Shown here one piece after another: positions 8,024-14,613 of a stretch of DNA of 17,575 bases; the stretch's first letter is position 1; every line of letters begins with the position of its first letter. This stretch comes from Clostridia bacterium. Its GTDB lineage: Bacteria; Bacillota; Clostridia; Oscillospirales; Acutalibacteraceae. The notes beneath the pieces were generated by a model, which was not told the origin of the DNA, made no database searches, and saw only the letters and a program-made list of their open reading frames with translations. A program made the position numbers and the translations under genes. Location: assembly GCA_024689165.1 (NCBI GenBank), contig JAILDS010000308.1:1-17575 (forward strand). The letters run 5' to 3'.

Positions 8024-9395
8024 CACCGTTCGCGCATATATAACGCGACACAGAATGTTTGAAGGATCTGAGTACTGCCTCGCCGCCTTGTCCGGCGGGG
8101 CCGATTCAGTTTGTATGCTCCATATCCTTTCGGTCATCTGCGCAGAGTCCGGCGTAAGGCTCGAGGCGGCTCACCTTAACCACATGATCAGAGGAGAGGA
8201 AGCGGACTCCGACGAGGCTTATTGCCGCGAGCTGTGCGGCATGCTCGGCATACGTCTTTACGTAAAAAAATCGGACGTTCCCGCTGCGGCGAAAGCCGGA
8301 AAACTGAGCCTTGAAACCGCCGCAAGGAACGAGCGGTACTCGTTTTTCCGTGAGCTTGTCCGGGACGGCGGCGTGATTGCCGTCGGCCACACGATGAACG
8401 ACAACGCCGAAACCGTCCTTATGAATCTGGCAAGGGGCTGCGGGCTCAACGGTCTGTCGGGGATAGCGCCCGCCGGCAACGGGATCATTCGTCCGATCCT
8501 TTGCCTCAGCCGTGAGGATACCGAGAGCTACTGCAGCAAGATCAATCTGCGTTACGTCATCGACAGTACCAATTCGAAAGACGACGCCAGCAGGAACCTT
8601 GTCAGGCATCACGCCCTTCCCGTTCTTGAGAGTGTAAACGCTAACGCGGTTGAGAACATCTTCCGTTCTTCTGAAAACGCCCGTTCGGTCCTCGATCATT
8701 TTGAGACGGAGACAGGTGTTCTGTACGACGCGTCGTTTTCCGGCGGAAAGCTTGAAGTCGAGAACATATCCTCTCAGAGTCCGGCTTTGAGGCGCGCCGT
8801 CACAGAGCGGTTCCTTAAAGATGCTGCGGGCTCGGATTATGAAAAAAGGCACGTCGATCTGATCGATTCTTTTTTATGCTCCGGCGGGGCGGTCGTCGTG
8901 CCCGGCGGCAAAAAGGTCGTTTCCGACGGAAGGTCTCTTTATGTCGAAACGAACGCTCCCGAAGACACAGTTTTCAATGAGCCCGTCGGCAGTATTCCCG
9001 CTCAAACTGAGCTGCCTTATGCCCGTATCAGGTTGGATATCCGATCAAACGACGGCAATATAATAAAAAACAATGATAATCACTGTCATAATTATTTAAA
9101 ATTGCCGTATACATATTGCATCGATTATGTTAAAATACAAGGTACTCTCGTTCTGCGTTCCCGGCTGCCCGGCGACAGGATCAGCTTGTCTCACCGCGGC
9201 TGTTCTAAGACGATAGGAAAGCTCTTTACCGAGAACCGTTTTGACGCCGGGATGCGAGGCAGATGCGTCGTGCTTGCGGATGACGCCGGTGTTTGCGCCG
9301 TCTTCCCATTCGGAGTTGATTCGAGAGTCGAGCCCGGTCCGGGTTCCGAAACCATTCTGACTGCGGAGTGTGAGTATTATGGATCAGGAAATTAA
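8001..9395 (+). CDS. tilS: tRNA(Ile)-lysidine synthetase
   Basis: Converts C34 of the AUA-reading isoleucine tRNA to lysidine using ATP and lysine. The N-type ATP pyrophosphatase loop LSGGADS lies at residues 30-36, followed by HLNHMIRGEEADSDE, GHTMNDNAETVLMNL and RPILCLSRED, all typical TilS segments. The C-terminal TilS domain (RSRLPGDRISL, KTIGKLF) is complete. From TTG 8001 the protein has 464 residues, close to the usual length. Start choice is uncertain: TTG 8001 overlaps dnaB by 23 bases and has no clear ribosome binding site; TTG 7965 is upstream and ATG 8055 would cut conserved N-terminal residues. Residues around 352-385 are coded by an AT-rich stretch unlike the rest of the gene. 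The downstream order tilS-hpt-ftsH is conserved in Firmicutes. Confidence 0.92.
   Translation: MKEKNQLDTVRAYITRHRMFEGSEYCLAALSGGADSVCMLHILSVICAESGVRLEAAHLNHMIRGEEADSDEAYCRELCGMLGIRLYVKKSDVPAAAKAGKLSLETAARNERYSFFRELVRDGGVIAVGHTMNDNAETVLMNLARGCGLNGLSGIAPAGNGIIRPILCLSREDTESYCSKINLRYVIDSTNSKDDASRNLVRHHALPVLESVNANAVENIFRSSENARSVLDHFETETGVLYDASFSGGKLEVENISSQSPALRRAVTERFLKDAAGSDYEKRHVDLIDSFLCSGGAVVVPGGKKVVSDGRSLYVETNAPEDTVFNEPVGSIPAQTELPYARIRLDIRSNDGNIIKNNDNHCHNYLKLPYTYCIDYVKIQGTLVLRSRLPGDRISLSHRGCSKTIGKLFTENRFDAGMRGRCVVLADDAGVCAVFPFGVDSRVEPGPGSETILTAECEYYGSGN
9052..9108 (+). repeat. AT-rich in-frame segment bounded by an 8-base inverted repeat, inside tilS
   Basis: ACGGCAAT (9052-9059) and ATTGCCGT (9101-9108) form a perfect 8-base inverted repeat. 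It encloses 41 bases that are almost entirely A and T, within a gene of roughly balanced composition. The whole unit is 57 bases (19 codons) and keeps the tilS frame, coding mostly Asn, Ile, Lys, Asp and His in the linker before the C-terminal domain. It could be a small inserted palindromic element or a fast-evolving linker. Confidence 0.4.
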
Positions 9396-9924
9396 AGCCT
9401 TCGGCGGAGTCTTGTACAGTGAAGAACAGATAGCCCGTCGCGTTGCGGAGCTCGGAGACGTTATCTCCCGGGATTATGCGGGCAAGGAGCTCATGCTCGT
9501 AGCCGTTCTTAAAGGTTCCGTCGTTTTCCTCGCAGATCTTATGCGCAGCATCAAAATACCCTGCGGCATCGGTTTTATAGGCACCTCCAGCTACAGCGGC
9601 ATCAGCACTACAAAGTCGGTGACGATCACGATCCCCCTGACCCAGAGCGTAAAAGGCAAGAACGTCATCATCGTCGAGGATATCCTTGACACGGGCTATA
9701 CTCTCCAGACTCTCAAGGCGTACATGCTCGAGGACCAGGGCGCGAAAGACGTCAGGATCTGCACCATGCTCGACAAGCCAGGCAGGCGCGAGGTCCCGGA
9801 GATCAAAGCCGATTATTACGGTTTTGCTATACCAAATGAATTCGTTATAGGATACGGTCTCGATTACAATGAGATGTACCGGAATCTTCCGTTTATCGGC
9901 ACACTTGACGAATCAAAGCTTTGA
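9379..9924 (+). CDS. hpt: Hypoxanthine phosphoribosyltransferase
   Basis: Purine salvage: joins hypoxanthine (and often guanine) to PRPP to give IMP or GMP. The 181-residue protein is of normal size and has LKGS at 44-47, FIGTSSYSG at 66-74 (the flexible loop), the PRPP signature VIIVEDILDTGYTL at 96-109 and the base-binding tail PNEFVIGYGLDYNEMYRN. ATG 9379 is preferred over GTG 9370 because GGAG (9365-9368) lies ten bases before the ATG but only one base before the GTG. It overlaps the end of tilS by 17 bases. In Bacillus subtilis the equivalent protein acts with TilS as a co-activator of ftsH, so the adjacency may be functional; that is known there and only inferred here. Confidence 0.95.
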   Translation: MDQEIKAFGGVLYSEEQIARRVAELGDVISRDYAGKELMLVAVLKGSVVFLADLMRSIKIPCGIGFIGTSSYSGISTTKSVTITIPLTQSVKGKNVIIVEDILDTGYTLQTLKAYMLEDQGAKDVRICTMLDKPGRREVPEIKADYYGFAIPNEFVIGYGLDYNEMYRNLPFIGTLDESKL

Positions 9925-9933
9925 TGATATAAT
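9905..9933 (+). promoter_or_regulatory. Sigma-A promoter of ftsH
   Basis: TTGACG (9905-9910), a 17-base spacer and a perfect TATAAT (9928-9933) lie across the hpt stop codon. The predicted start is near 9940. The leader then holds CCGC-TTGA-GCGG (9944-9955), a short hairpin near its 5' end. ftsH can therefore be expressed separately from the rnj-hpt run. Confidence 0.75.
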
Positions 9934-9985
9934 AAAAAGATAACCGCTTGAGCGGGTCATTATTTCACTTCGAAGAGAGGGTTAA

Positions 9986-11881
9986 ATGGATTCAAACAAC
10001 GGTAACGGCAGCGGCGGTTTTGACAGACTCAAAAACCTTCTTCCGTATATAGCTGTGCCGATTATACTTGTTCTGATAATCGGTTTTTTCACAAGGAACA
10101 ACAACGCCGGGGCGAAAGACTCGAAGCTTGAGTATTATCAGGTGATAACTCTTTTCGAAAACGAGCAGGTCAGCGAATGCAGCCTGAACTTTTCAAGCGG
10201 CGTGCTTACCTTCAAGCTCGTTGACGACTCGAAAACAACGTACACCTATACGGTTCCCGATGTGTCGCTGTTCCTCAGCGACGTGCATCAGAGCCTCGTC
10301 CAGTACAATATTGCTCACCCCGACAATAAGATAAAGTTCGATTACAAAGCGGGCAGCGGAAATTCCTGGTGGATAAGTCTTCTGCCTTCTCTGATCATGA
10401 CTCTGCTGCTCGTCGGCATCATGTTCTACGCTATGAGGCGGATGAACCAGTCGATGATGGGCGAGCAGAACCGCGCCTTCAACTTCGGCAAGGCCCGCGT
10501 CAAGATGGAGAAGGACGAAAAACGCAAGACGACCTTCGATGACGTCGCGGGCTGTGATGAAGAAAAGGAAGAACTTGCCGAGATAGTCGAGTTTTTGAAG
10601 AATCCCGACCATTTCTCGGCTCTCGGCGCGAGGATACCGAGAGGCGTTCTCCTCGTCGGCCGCCCGGGTACCGGCAAAACGCTTCTTGCCAGGGCTGTCG
10701 CGGGAGAAGCCAGCGTTCCGTTCTTTTCGATCTCCGGTTCGGATTTCGTTGAGATGTACGTCGGCGTCGGCGCTTCAAGAGTAAGGGACCTCTTCGATAA
10801 GGCCAAGAAGAACGCTCCGTCCATCGTTTTTATAGACGAGATCGACGCGGTCGGCCGCCACAGGGGCGCCGGCATGGGCGGCGGCCACGACGAAAGAGAA
10901 CAGACGCTCAACCAGATGCTCGTCGAGATGGACGGCTTCGGGGTAAATGACGGCGTCATAGTCATGGCGGCGACGAACCGTCCCGATATCCTTGACCCTG
11001 CGCTTCTCAGACCCGGCCGTTTTGACAGACAGGTGACAGTGAGCCTTCCGGACGTCAACGGGCGTGAAGCTATACTCAGGGTCCACGCGAAGAACAAGTC
11101 GCTCGGGCCCGATGTCAGGCTTGAGGAGATCGCCAAGTCCACCGTAGGCTTTACCGGAGCGGATCTTGAGAACCTTCTCAATGAAGCTGCGCTTCTCGCA
11201 GCGAGGAAGGGTTACCGCGCCGTCACTCAGACCGAGATCGACGAGGCGGTCCTCAAAGTCATAATGGGCCCGGAGAAGAGGTCGCACAAGATCTCGGATA
11301 AAGACAAGCATCTTACTGCCGTCCATGAATCCGGCCATGCCGTTGCTACCTTCTTCCTCGGCGGTCAGGATCCCGTCAAAGAGGTGTCCATCATCCCCAG
11401 AGGTCTGGCAGGCGGCTATACCCTGAGTGTGCCCGAGCATGATGAGGACTACGTTACCAAAAAGCAGATGTATGACGATATCGTCATCCTGCTCGGCGGC
11501 AGGATCGCGGAGTCTCTCGTGCTGGGCGATATCTCTACCGGCGCTTCGAACGACATACAGAGAGCCACCTCTCTTGCCCGCGACATGGTGACAAAATACG
11601 GCATGAGCGATAAGCTCGGACCTATCACCTTCGGTTCCCAGAACGAGGAGGTCTTCCTCGGGAAGGACTACGGGACGGTCAGGAATTATTCCGAAAACAT
11701 TGCTTCCGAGATCGACGAGGAAGTCAACAGGATAGTGTCGACCTGTTACGCGAAGTGCGAAGAGCTTCTGAAAACCAATATGAACAAGCTCCTTGAGCTT
11801 TCCGGTTTTCTTGAGCAGCATGAAAAGATCGACGGCGACAGATTTGCCGAGCTTATGCAGGCTGAGCCCGCCTTAATTTGA
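9986..11881 (+). CDS. ftsH: ATP-dependent zinc metalloprotease FtsH
   Basis: A membrane-bound AAA+ protease that degrades misfolded membrane proteins and regulators. The 631-residue protein has TM1 (about 20-36), an extracytoplasmic domain (about 37-127) and TM2 (about 128-149). The AAA module has Walker A G-R-P-G-T-G-K-T at 225-232, Walker B VFIDEI at 281-286, pore motif MYVG at 257-260 and the second region of homology AATNRPDILDPALLRPGRFDR. The zinc protease has HESGH at 447-451 and a further metal-ligand candidate D523 in TGASND. R226 replaces the proline of the family form GPPGTGKT. ATG 9986 follows GAGAGGG at proper spacing. It has its own promoter, and its stop lies 14 bases before the next gene. 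Confidence 0.97.
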   Translation: MDSNNGNGSGGFDRLKNLLPYIAVPIILVLIIGFFTRNNNAGAKDSKLEYYQVITLFENEQVSECSLNFSSGVLTFKLVDDSKTTYTYTVPDVSLFLSDVHQSLVQYNIAHPDNKIKFDYKAGSGNSWWISLLPSLIMTLLLVGIMFYAMRRMNQSMMGEQNRAFNFGKARVKMEKDEKRKTTFDDVAGCDEEKEELAEIVEFLKNPDHFSALGARIPRGVLLVGRPGTGKTLLARAVAGEASVPFFSISGSDFVEMYVGVGASRVRDLFDKAKKNAPSIVFIDEIDAVGRHRGAGMGGGHDEREQTLNQMLVEMDGFGVNDGVIVMAATNRPDILDPALLRPGRFDRQVTVSLPDVNGREAILRVHAKNKSLGPDVRLEEIAKSTVGFTGADLENLLNEAALLAARKGYRAVTQTEIDEAVLKVIMGPEKRSHKISDKDKHLTAVHESGHAVATFFLGGQDPVKEVSIIPRGLAGGYTLSVPEHDEDYVTKKQMYDDIVILLGGRIAESLVLGDISTGASNDIQRATSLARDMVTKYGMSDKLGPITFGSQNEEVFLGKDYGTVRNYSENIASEIDEEVNRIVSTCYAKCEELLKTNMNKLLELSGFLEQHEKIDGDRFAELMQAEPALI

Positions 11882-11895
11882 AAAAGGAGATCCAG

Positions 11896-12564
11896 ATGAT
11901 GAAAAGAGCAGTCAGAACGGCGATACTTCTCTTGACGATTGTCGTGTTATGCACGAGCTGTGGTAAAAAGTGGAAGGAAAAAAAGTATCAGCTTTCGGAT
12001 TTCGGCCTGAGCAAAAACCCTGTCGCGACAGTCACTTTCAGCACCGGCGGAGTCGTGAAATTCGAGCTTCAGTTCGATCAGGCCCCCAATACCTGCCTGA
12101 ACTTCATGTATCTTGCCAATACCGGTTTTTATGACGGGCTTACGATCCAGCGCGTAGGAGCGAATTACATGGTCCAGGGCGGCGACCCCAAGGGCGACGG
12201 TACCGGAGGTCCCAACTACAGGATCGAAGGCGAATTCACCGAGAACAGGGTCAAAAACACCCTTAAACACGTCAGAGGTGCAGTTTCTATGTCCCGCAAC
12301 GTCAGCAGCGAGGTCAGGGAGGATACTGAGCTTTATGACACCGAAGGATCACAGTTCTTCTTTATGCTCACAGACAACCGCGACCTTGACGGTAAATACA
12401 CGGTTTTCGGGACCGTAACGGAAGGCCTGGAGGTCCTTGACGAGATCTCGAGAGTTAAGGTCAACAAATATAACAACCCGATCGAAACCATCTATTTCGA
12501 AAAGATCGAGGTCGACACGTACGGAGTGGAATTCCCCGAGCCCGACACCGTAAAAGCCCGCTGA
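11896..12564 (+). CDS. Cyclophilin-type peptidyl-prolyl isomerase, probable lipoprotein
   Basis: Catalyses cis-trans isomerisation of proline bonds, here probably on the outer face of the membrane as a folding helper. The N-terminus has MKR, a hydrophobic stretch and L-C-T-S-C22, a plausible but imperfect lipobox (Cys at -3). The cyclophilin domain shows TIQRVGANYMVQGGDP (the catalytic-arginine region), GPNYRIEGEF, RGAVSMSR, SQFFFML and LDGKYTVFGTV. The length of 222 residues suits an exported cyclophilin. Starts at 11896 or 11899 are both possible; GGAGA at 11886-11890 gives spacings of five or eight bases. It lies 14 bases after ftsH, so both products of this transcript would serve membrane or surface protein quality control. 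No clear terminator follows. Confidence 0.9.
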   Translation: MMKRAVRTAILLLTIVVLCTSCGKKWKEKKYQLSDFGLSKNPVATVTFSTGGVVKFELQFDQAPNTCLNFMYLANTGFYDGLTIQRVGANYMVQGGDPKGDGTGGPNYRIEGEFTENRVKNTLKHVRGAVSMSRNVSSEVREDTELYDTEGSQFFFMLTDNRDLDGKYTVFGTVTEGLEVLDEISRVKVNKYNNPIETIYFEKIEVDTYGVEFPEPDTVKAR

Positions 12565-12601
12565 CGAGGTTTTTAACAGACTTTTAATAATTATTTGGCC
12601 G

Positions 12602-12622
12602 CAAGTCGGTTAAAACCACTTG
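12602..12622. promoter_or_regulatory. Inverted repeat overlapping the -35 of the small gene (operator candidate)
   Basis: CAAGT-C-GGTT (12602-12611) faces AACC-ACTTG (12614-12622) with a 2-base centre and one unpaired C. The right arm includes the first bases of the -35 hexamer. There is no following T-run, so a terminator for the upstream cyclophilin gene is less likely than a protein-binding dyad; neither is proven. Confidence 0.35.
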
Positions 12623-12648
12623 AAATAGTTCTTTTGTTGTTATATAAT
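12620..12648 (+). promoter_or_regulatory. Sigma-A promoter of the small gene
   Basis: TTGAAA (12620-12625), a 17-base spacer and a perfect TATAAT (12643-12648). The predicted transcript start is near 12655, about 25 bases before the ATG at 12680. Confidence 0.75.
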
Positions 12649-12659
12649 GAACGCGTATC

Positions 12660-12677
12660 AAACGTAAGGAGACGTTT
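12660..12677 (+). promoter_or_regulatory. Leader hairpin with the Shine-Dalgarno sequence in its loop
   Basis: AAACGT (12660-12665) and ACGTTT (12672-12677) are perfect complements, and the 6-base loop between them is exactly AAGGAG (12666-12671), the ribosome binding site of the 56-codon gene. The ATG follows two bases after the stem. It may tune translation, protect the 5' end, or be thermally sensitive; the structure is seen, the function is inferred. Confidence 0.6.
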
Positions 12678-12679
12678 TT

Positions 12680-12850
12680 ATGATCAACATAATCCTTGTA
12701 ATTCTCCACTTCCTGAAGATTTTTGCCAAGCTCGCGCTCGTACTTGTCAAGCTGGGCTTCATCCCCGTCAACGTCGAGGAGCTGATCGACTCCGCTATTG
12801 AAGCGCTCGAAAACGACGTAGGCGTCGAGGAAACTCCTTCCGAACCGTAA
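12680..12850 (+). CDS. Small uncharacterised protein, 56 residues, amphipathic and probably membrane-associated
   Basis: I do not recognise a family. The start has an ideal AAGGAG eight bases upstream and a consensus promoter 32 bases upstream of the ATG. The stop is followed within 25 bases by a terminator, so this is a self-contained transcription unit. Codon third positions match the surrounding genes. Residues 2-28 form a hydrophobic helix whose only charged or basic residues are H10, K13, K17 and K24, spaced 3-4-7, which puts them on one helical face. After P29 a second predicted helix (about 31-46) is acidic (E33, E34, D37, E41, E44, D46), and the tail is also acidic. There is no lipobox and no convincing signal-peptidase site. 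It could be a membrane-surface regulator, a peptide that acts on a membrane protein such as nearby FtsH, or a secreted amphipathic peptide. Function unknown. Confidence 0.75.
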   Translation: MINIILVILHFLKIFAKLALVLVKLGFIPVNVEELIDSAIEALENDVGVEETPSEP

Positions 12851-12873
12851 AACTGAATTTCTTTGTTCATTTC

Positions 12874-12904
12874 GGGTTATGGCGTTTTGTCATAGCCCAT
12901 TTTT
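12874..12904 (+). terminator. Rho-independent terminator of the small gene
   Basis: GGGTTATG (12874-12881) pairs with CATAGCCC (12891-12898) over eight positions with one G-U pair and a 9-base loop, followed by ATTTTT (12899-12904). It isolates the small gene from the nucleoside hydrolase gene downstream, although the short T-run may let some transcripts pass. Confidence 0.65.
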
Positions 12905-12927
12905 GAATTATATGCAGGGAGGTCAAT

Positions 12928-13821
12928 ATGAAAAAGATTCCCGTGATCATCGACTGCGACCCCGGAGTCGACGATCTGCTCGCGCTTAAGATCGCTTTCG
13001 GAAGTCCTTTGCTCGATATCCGCCTCGTGACTTCCGTTGCGGGGAACGTCAGCATTGAAAACACGACGAACAACGCTGTTTACCTTACAAAGACCTTCGG
13101 CGGAGATATACCCGTCGCGAAAGGATTCACAGCTCCCGGCGGTTTCAAAGACGCGTCGAACGTGCATGGCGCGACAGGACTCGGAGGTTTCAGCGTTCCT
13201 GAGCTTGGTTACTCTTCCGAACAGACTGACGCCGTTACAGCCATCTTCGATGAGCTGTCGGCTTCAGACGAAAAGGTGACCCTGCTGACCCTCGGACCTT
13301 TGACCAATATCGCCATGCTTATAAGGGAATATCCCGGGATATGTGCTAAGATCGAAAGGATCTATGCTATGATAGCTTCCATCGACGGTACGGGCAACGT
13401 CGATGACAACGCAGAGTTCAACGCCCACTGCGACCCCGAAGCGCTTGATACTGTTATCAAATCAGGGATGGAGATAGTTTTCGCACCCATGCACCTGGGC
13501 AGGGAGGCAAAGCTTCCATGCTCCGCTATACTTGACCGGGGGACGGGTGAGCTGCGCGAAATGCTCGAATGCATTTTCGGCGGCTATAAGGACTCTGCCG
13601 CTGGCGACGGTTTCGTCGCGATGTATGACGCGAACGCCGTCGAAGCGCTTATCCGCCCCGAGCTATACAGGTTCGTCAGATGCAGGCCGACCGTCAATAC
13701 GACCGACTCACCCGGCAGGACTTTTCTCATTCCCGACGGCGAAGGCAAATGCGAATACGTTGAGATCAGGGAGCTTTCAATGCTTCAGTCAGCGATGCTG
13801 GACGATATATTCGCCGACTGA
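12928..13821 (+). CDS. Nucleoside hydrolase (IUNH family)
   Basis: Hydrolyses the N-glycosidic bond of ribonucleosides to free base and ribose; the preferred nucleoside cannot be read from the sequence. The 297-residue protein shows the calcium-binding aspartate cluster DCDPGVDD at 9-16 and further family segments: SVAGNVSIENTTNNA (36-50), NVHGATGLGG (78-87), GPLTNIA (123-129) and AEFNAHCDPEA (162-172). The C-terminal segment that usually holds an active-site histidine (HD) reads M-Y233-D234-A-N-A. ATG 12928 follows GGGAGG at good spacing. No convincing own promoter is seen; the weak TTGTCA/TATATG pair would start inside the ribosome binding site, so expression may rely on read-through from upstream. 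With hpt nearby, released purine bases could be salvaged, but the two are not co-transcribed by clear evidence. Confidence 0.9.
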   Translation: MKKIPVIIDCDPGVDDLLALKIAFGSPLLDIRLVTSVAGNVSIENTTNNAVYLTKTFGGDIPVAKGFTAPGGFKDASNVHGATGLGGFSVPELGYSSEQTDAVTAIFDELSASDEKVTLLTLGPLTNIAMLIREYPGICAKIERIYAMIASIDGTGNVDDNAEFNAHCDPEALDTVIKSGMEIVFAPMHLGREAKLPCSAILDRGTGELREMLECIFGGYKDSAAGDGFVAMYDANAVEALIRPELYRFVRCRPTVNTTDSPGRTFLIPDGEGKCEYVEIRELSMLQSAMLDDIFAD

Positions 13822-13835
13822 ACAGATCAGACTAA

Positions 13836-13863
13836 AAAACCGCCGACGCGAGTCAGCGGTTTT
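13836..13863. terminator. Bidirectional terminator between convergent genes
   Basis: AAAACCGC (13836-13843) and GCGGTTTT (13856-13863) form a strong stem with inner GAC-GCGA-GTC pairing. On the minus strand the run after the stem is six Ts; on the plus strand it is four. The right arm and part of the loop overlap the last codons and stop (13853-13855) of the minus-strand DUF218 gene. It serves both the nucleoside hydrolase and the prfB-DUF218 transcript. Confidence 0.8.
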
Positions 13864-14569
13864 CGTATATCTGCAAAACTGTTTTCTCGACGGCGTCATA
13901 GCTCTCGTCATGGGTCTGGGAGCCTGAGCCGCGAAGGTCGATCTTATCGCCGAGGAAAGTGGGTGAGGGCTTGACGATGCACATACCGAAATCCTTGACA
14001 CGCGCAAGATACTCTCTCGTATTGTCGTAGAGCGGGTTCGTATATGACCTGACCGCCGCGTCGACTCCCCATGCCTCCATACCCAATCTGCGGGCGATAA
14101 AGATCGAGCGGTACAGATGGTATTTCTGAGTGGAGATAAGAAGGCTTTGTGCGCCGAAGATCTCTTTTGCGCGGTACATGGATTCATACGTCGAAAAACC
14201 GGCGTGGTCCATGAATATCGATTCGGAATCGACGCCGCACGCCACGGCCCATGCTTTCATGACGTCGACCTCGTCATAATGCTCCTGCCCGTGGTCTCCG
14301 CTCATAATGATCCTGTCCGAAGCGCCGGCTTCAAAAGCGGCGACGCCGGTCTCGATCCGGTCCATCAGCATATCCGAAGGCCTTCTGCTTGGCAGCACCG
14401 ACGCGCCGAGAACAAGCACCGCGTCAACGTCGAGTGAACCGGAATCGTCGACCTTGACGATGTATTTTTTTGCGTAGGCGCATATGCCGATATTGATGGC
14501 CGCGCTGACGACCGCGACGGCGGCTGCGCACAGGGCGGCGGCCGTGAAAACTGTTTTTATAAGTTTCAA
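13853..14569 (-). CDS. SanA/YdcF-like DUF218 membrane protein
   Basis: A 238-residue protein with one N-terminal membrane segment (about 5-28) followed by an extracytoplasmic DUF218 domain. Family landmarks are VLVLGASV (51-58), IMSGDHGQEHYDEVDVM (88-104), DHAGFSTYESM (121-131) and ISTQKYHLYRSIFIARRLG (145-163). Members of the SanA/YdcF group act at the envelope; E. coli SanA affects vancomycin sensitivity, but the biochemical activity of the group is not settled, so no reaction is assigned. The start is TTG 14569, supported by AAAGGGG six bases upstream; there is no in-frame ATG before the conserved part. It lies 44 bases downstream of prfB on the same strand and probably shares its promoter. 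Confidence 0.85.
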   Translation of the reverse strand: MKLIKTVFTAAALCAAAVAVVSAAINIGICAYAKKYIVKVDDSGSLDVDAVLVLGASVLPSRRPSDMLMDRIETGVAAFEAGASDRIIMSGDHGQEHYDEVDVMKAWAVACGVDSESIFMDHAGFSTYESMYRAKEIFGAQSLLISTQKYHLYRSIFIARRLGMEAWGVDAAVRSYTNPLYDNTREYLARVKDFGMCIVKPSPTFLGDKIDLRGSGSQTHDESYDAVEKTVLQIYENR

Positions 14570-14613
14570 TGAACGCCCCTTTCAAGCTGCCGGAAAACGG
14601 TCTGTTTGCGCGT

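Noticed and set aside
10775..11821. A 348-codon open frame on the minus strand opposite ftsH.
   Set aside because: Antisense shadow of the conserved AAA and protease domains; no family resemblance.
12887..12914. Promoter TTGTCA-N16-TATATG for the nucleoside hydrolase.
   Set aside because: The start would fall within the ribosome binding site, and the -35 is part of the terminator stem.
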